This document shows positions 59,821 through 64,000 of a stretch of 64,000 nt of DNA, in pieces. Position 1 is the first letter of the stretch. Each line of letters opens with the position of its first letter. This DNA is from Tethya wilhelma (lineage: Eukaryota > Porifera > Demospongiae > Tethyida > Tethyidae). Position numbers and translations under genes: made by a program. The stretch is taken from NCBI GenBank assembly GCA_964030475.1, contig CAXIPT010000010.1, forward strand, positions 254,177-318,176, in the 5' to 3' direction. A model generated the notes under the pieces. The model did not search any database, was not told the DNA's origin, and was given only the letters and a program-made list of their open reading frames with translations.

Positions 59821-60900
59821 TTATTGTATGTACAGTTCAATGAGTTCTAGTGGAATGTCTTGTACCCATTTAGCATTAAAAATACACAGACGTAGCTCAA
59901 TATTGTCAGTTGTAGGATTGGGGAGGTCTTTTATGAACCATGGAGGGTTGTTGAACTGACAGCACGTACTATTGGATAAACAGCCCTGTCCATCCCAGAG
60001 GGGGTCATCTGGAAACAATTCTCCTGGATCATAATCAAATGTACGATCAGGCCAGGTTCTTGTTGTACCACTCTCACAGAAATAGTCATTATCAAGGAAT
60101 AGAGGAGGGAGACCTGGAATTTCTGTTGGTATGTCACAAGGGCATTGAGCTGCATCATATGGATGATCTGCTTCTGTGAGTCCAACTGCAAAGGTCCAGA
60201 TGTGTTGTCGTTTTCCATTAGGTCCATGAGTCAGACTCACGCCATCAACATATTGATCATTGAGTGTTTTGCGATATTTTTCTTCAAAATAATAATATTC
60301 ATAGTAGTCTTTAAATGCATAATTTACTCCAAATTGATATCCTATGATTCTCCCACAAACTCGGCTGTACTCAGAACCTCCAACATTAAATATAGTAGAC
60401 GAACAATAGTCACTGTAATAGTCTTCGGATGAGTGACATGTCCTCTTAGAGTATGAAGTCAAGTTGAGTCCAGGAGGACAGTTGTAACTGGTATCGGTCA
60501 TGTTGATGAAAGCCACTTGCCTCCATTCCAGACTACCATTGCCACAAGTGTTTAGTATAGTTGTGGCCAGAGTTGTCTTTTGTTCTGTTGGTATTTCATC
60601 TTTGTCAGTTGTTACCATGCTCTGTTCAGACGCAATGTCTTCTCTTTCAGTTGAATCTTTCTCTGATTTTGGAATGTTTTCGGCTGTAGTCTTTTCTGTT
60701 ATTTCTAAAAGTTCAATCAGAGGTCCAAACCTATCAGATATTTCTTGCTTCAATTGATCAAATTCTTTAGTGGTACTGGGACACTCTCCTTCCAAAGTGT
60801 GAGTCTTGTACTCCAAAGCGGCTGCTGCACCCACTTTGAAGTTCCCAGCACTAGTAGTGATGATAAAGCAGATCACGATCAACTTAATAAAGTAGTTCAT
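59821..60900 (-). CDS. Secreted cysteine-rich protein, unrecognised family, member 2
   Basis: Intronless, 359 aa, ATG at 60900, same layout as the gene at 57170-58249. The signal peptide (MNYFIKLIVICFIITTSAG), the start of the helix, the domain landmarks and the C-terminus PLELIELYIQ are strongly conserved. The Thr/Ser/Glu-rich linker and two loops (around the YYEYYYFEEK tyrosine-rich stretch and the acidic patch before DPLWDGQGC) differ in sequence and length. Such conserved-core, variable-loop divergence after tandem duplication suggests diversification of a binding surface, which is inference. Upstream DNA is shared with member 1. Confidence 0.85.
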   Translation of the reverse strand: MNYFIKLIVICFIITTSAGNFKVGAAAALEYKTHTLEGECPSTTKEFDQLKQEISDRFGPLIELLEITEKTTAENIPKSEKDSTEREDIASEQSMVTTDKDEIPTEQKTTLATTILNTCGNGSLEWRQVAFINMTDTSYNCPPGLNLTSYSKRTCHSSEDYYSDYCSSTIFNVGGSEYSRVCGRIIGYQFGVNYAFKDYYEYYYFEEKYRKTLNDQYVDGVSLTHGPNGKRQHIWTFAVGLTEADHPYDAAQCPCDIPTEIPGLPPLFLDNDYFCESGTTRTWPDRTFDYDPGELFPDDPLWDGQGCLSNSTCCQFNNPPWFIKDLPNPTTDNIELRLCIFNAKWVQDIPLELIELYIQ

Positions 60901-61032
60901 TTTAGGGTATAAAAGTTTTTAAATTGCTTTGTTCAACTGTAGCCTTTTCTGTAAGCTTGGAGAGGAAAATGTAGTGTACTACACTAATTGACGTTCTTGC
61001 GAAACTTAATTTTAATCTGGACTATGAGAGCA

Positions 61033-61040
61033 TTTTTATA
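61033..61040 (-). promoter_or_regulatory. TATA-like box of secreted member 2
   Basis: TATAAAAA in the context GAGTATAAAAATG, about 135 bp upstream of the ATG, matching the site upstream of member 1. Confidence 0.5.
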
Positions 61041-61945
61041 CTCATGTATCATCCGCACATGTATGGAATGTAACTGATTATACAGCCATATCTATCACAT
61101 GTGCCTTTTGATTGTTTGGGCACATGCAGTTATTTAGTTAAGTAAACATGCACTTTTTTTAGTTAGTTGAGGCAATGTGCCTATCCTTTAGAGAATCAAA
61201 CCCAATCATTTGATTACTTAATGAAGTATAATTACACTCTACTCAGTGTATCATTTAATATATAATTGTATAATTGTAGTGCACGCGCATGAAGGAAGCT
61301 TAACAGTATCAGATTTCATGCCTTGTCAAATTTATCTGCTCATCCATTATCATCAAATTGTTTGTGCATGTGTACTATCTTGTGATTTTTATACCTGATC
61401 AAAGTTGATCTACTATCCAATTCTATGCACGATCATATTGTGGCTATGAAGGTTTATAACTATTTTTCTTATATTTAGAAGATGGAAGATGGCATATTAT
61501 TATGACCACACACCTATCTATAGCTTCATACACCCAGTGTATATATATATGTACCTTGATCCCTGTGGACGTTATAGCATTACATGTGGGGTGGTGAAGA
61601 AGAATGGAAATTTTGTCAGATACATATGGTTTTCATCAAGGTTTTCCTCCGCTGAACTATCCTGCATGTGCTGAATAATTATAGTTAATTTACTGCATTT
61701 ATGCCACACTTAAGTACTATTGAATATGGTCGCACGGTTTACATGTAAATGCAGATTTGGCAACCTTAACTATAGTTATAGGTGCATGCTCTCTCTAAAA
61801 ACTCCTCATCAAATATTGGCTGATTGCTCACTGTGATTGACTAGTTGATATTTTATCATACGGTAGTACCAGTAAGTATTTGACCAGTATACAGTTTATT
61901 GCGAACCATGCTTGGGGCATTTAGCCTTACCCACATTAGTTTTTG

Positions 61946-62056
61946 TATGTTGAGTGGAATGGCATTGAAGTCTGTGCTTTTATAAATGCACAAACGTAGT
62001 CCGATATCATCAGTTGTAGGACTGGGAAGGTCCTTTGTGAACCAATACCGTTTAGC
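61946..62056 (-). pseudogene. C-terminal relic of the secreted cysteine-rich family
   Basis: Minus-strand WFTKDLPSPTTDDIGLRLC and FNAIPL match the end of the two intact genes, but nothing upstream does; the homology breaks near 62056, where DNA related to the upstream region of member 1 begins. Confidence 0.75.
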
Positions 62057-62091
62057 TGCCAGAACCTGATGTGGCCATATGTATCACATAC

Positions 62092-62268
62092 ACTTTTTTT
62101 TATTTTTAAGTGCCTCTTCAGGTTTACAAATGGAGCTGAGTTAACTTCTAGGCAGAGCTTGAAAGAGAAAATGGGAAACAAATGCCTGTGGCACTGGAGG
62201 GACTCGAACCGCCTACCCATGGGTTGGGAGTCAGAGTCAATGGTGAACAAGCCACCAGGCCACCCCAG
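62092..62268 (-). mobile_element. tRNA-derived SINE
   Basis: Interrupts DNA otherwise shared with 58440-58870. On the minus strand it starts with a tRNA-like head with A box TGGCCTGGTGG and perfect B box GGTTCGAGTCC, followed by an unrelated body and an A-rich tail (AAAAATAAAAAAAA). Flanking T runs may be the target duplication. Confidence 0.75.
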
Positions 62269-63109
62269 TTTTTTGATTGTCTTAGTGCATGCACTTTTTT
62301 GGGTTGTCTCAGAACATGCACCTGTTGAGATACCTCAGTGGCTGCCTTTGGAGAATCAAACCTTAGCATTTGCTACATAATTGTGTGTAATTCTGTAGGA
62401 AATTCTCAGTGTACAGTTTGTACTATAATTTACAGCATACGGTGACTAAGACTCCCAAATCCATTACTGTAATTGTAATCTGTACACATGCTGCTCCTAC
62501 TATACATTTGTATGCAATTGAGATCCTATTCAGGCATTCCTTAGCATGCTCATCTAGAAGGTCAGTGAATTGAGAGCAAATAAACTGCACACTCCCTATT
62601 GCACTTCATGCATGCATGCACCACGATGGTGTAATTACCCATTTCCCTGTATAAAGCCTGGACAATTAATTACTAATGGCGGTTGGTGACCGAGCATTAA
62701 TCTGAGACTGGCATTTAATTGAGACCTTGTGTAAAAAACATTTGATAAGGTTGTGTTGAAATTTTAGATGGGCCAAGCCTAGTATGATGATGAACTGTCA
62801 AGCAGCTCCCTACTGCATGCATGGGACATCATTTTTGTCAGCTTTTCATGCATGGTTCCCATGTATATATATATATATATATATAAGTTTTACGCGGGTT
62901 TTACTACCACATGTGTATGCGGTGCACTCGATTTCAATAACCTATAGTGTTTATTACTCAATTTTCCTTAGCTCTCCCTGGCTTTAAAATGAGTCTGGCA
63001 TTTTTGTCAAATGTTTGCTAAGTCTTCAGTAATGAATCACAACTTCTAAGTCTGTCATAAAAACTAACAAGGTATTAGAGAACAGGACATGTTATGTACT
63101 CAATATCAG
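62269..63109. other. Intergenic, duplicated flank of the secreted family
   Basis: Continues the duplicate of 58440-58870 to about 62650, then unassigned DNA with an (AT)n run near 62863-62885 and a further patch related to 58950-59090. Confidence 0.65.
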
Positions 63110-63206
63110 TTATTGTATGTACACTTCGATGAGCTCTAGTTGATTTTCATGAGAGGATGTACCATCATTAACACACTGGCGTAGCTCGATATCATCAATT
63201 GTAGGA
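63110..63206 (-). pseudogene. Second C-terminal relic of the secreted cysteine-rich family
   Basis: Reads TIDDIELRQC...ENQLELIEVYIQ and stop on the minus strand, matching the last 30 residues of the intact members; the rest is absent. Confidence 0.75.
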
Positions 63207-63981
63207 ATCGATAGGCTTATATTTGTGTATAAAGCTATTTAGAGCAGACTTCAAAAAGTTTAGATGCTCTCGATGACAACTCCAACAATTTCAAGAATTT
63301 ATTGTGTGGTTAATTGCACAAAGTTCATGAATTCACTGAGTAGTATCTTGAGTGATTGACCATTTGATAATTCCTAGTACAATATTACTGGGTATGCAAG
63401 AATGGCATTTAAATAATTTAAGATGTAATGTTTTGACCATTATTTGTAGTTTGAATGCCAACTACCATGCAGTAGTCAACAGTTTATTAGCTAATGACAA
63501 ACCATACATCGGGCATTCAGACTTATACTTACATGTATGTAAAATATGTGCAGTTTTAATGCTCTTCACATAGTTTATGAAAGGAGCTAAACTAAGTAGG
63601 ACCGGTGTGGGTTTGAAGTTGCAGCAAATTTTTTGCTGCTTTTTTCTTGCGGTTATTTCTTTGTTCTCTCTTTCCTTAAGTCCGTGCCTCTTCAATCATG
63701 CAGTGGTGGCTGTATGCATGTTTTAAAGCTTATATTGTTCTGTCTTTCTCTGAGAGTATGTAAGCATACATACAGCCAACCCAACATAGTTTTGACAGCA
63801 CTGCCCATTCCTGTAATGAAGTATTTCTACTTGTAACATATATACTACACATTTTGTACAAATTTATAACACTAATATTGAAAAAAGGTACAAGTCTGTC
63901 ACTAAACTATCAAAAATGCATTAAGAATTAGACTTAGTGTTACCATGAATGAGCAAAGACTAATAAAGTGCCCAACATTAG

Positions 63982-64000
63982 TTATTGAATGTAGAGCTCA
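63982..64000 (-). CDS. 3' end of a further secreted-family copy running off the window
   Basis: TTATTGAATGTAGAGCTCA reads ELYIQ or similar plus stop on the minus strand, the C-terminus of the family. The copy continues beyond the right edge. Confidence 0.5.

Noticed and set aside
62159..62262. A tRNA gene on the minus strand
   Set aside because: A and B boxes are good, but I could not fold an acceptor and anticodon stem; the insertion has a SINE body and A-rich tail.

Overview
The window is animal nuclear DNA, most likely from a sponge (demosponge). This rests on an intron-rich axonemal dynein heavy chain with short introns and clean GT-AG borders, an intronless class A GPCR nested in one of its introns, ankyrin/ROC-COR/Death-domain proteins, lineage-specific tandem multigene families, AT-rich intergenic DNA and many short MITE-type inverted-repeat elements. 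Species and assignment to sponges are inference; 'metazoan' is firm.

Region 1 (1-19397, + strand): 26 exons of an axonemal dynein heavy chain, running from the tail through the linker into AAA1 and AAA2. Every splice phase fits (4,629 nt, exactly 1,543 codons). The gene enters from the left and its coding sequence stops being visible in mid-AAA2. Its introns carry a GIY-YIG-like gene (7315-7938), a tandem tRNA-Ala array (about 12183-13226), a rhodopsin-like GPCR on the opposite strand (13843-15063) and several MITEs.

Region 2 (about 19870-34311, - strand): a tandem cluster of a 7-transmembrane family I do not recognise. Two very short 5' exons precede one exon of about 1.15 kb. Predicted topology is inverted (N-terminus inside, C-terminus outside). 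Two members look intact (29088-30780, 31427-34311), one has an in-frame stop (19874-21745), and two are truncated by recent tandem duplications. A further intact member lies at 53980-55996, with a C-terminal relic at 56846-56959.

Region 3 (34312-40070): mainly transposon-derived and unassigned DNA, with one orphan candidate first exon (38179-38259) next to a promoter-like region that resembles the one upstream of the large ankyrin gene.

Region 4 (40071-52896, - strand): two adjacent genes for ankyrin-ROC-COR-Death proteins, DAPK-like but without a kinase domain. The right-hand gene is complete (three coding exons, about 2,365 aa). The left-hand one is a recent, nearly identical, 5'-truncated copy. 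The Death domain lies in a separate last exon that becomes visible only after splicing.

Region 5 (57170-64000, - strand): two intronless genes for cysteine-rich secreted proteins of one family, each with a matching TATA-like box, then three relics or partial copies and a tRNA-derived SINE.

Overall the right two thirds is a rapidly duplicating accessory region: membrane receptors, a cytoplasmic ROC GTPase/Death adaptor and secreted proteins, all on the minus strand. Whether they act together (for example in recognition or innate defence) cannot be told from sequence alone.
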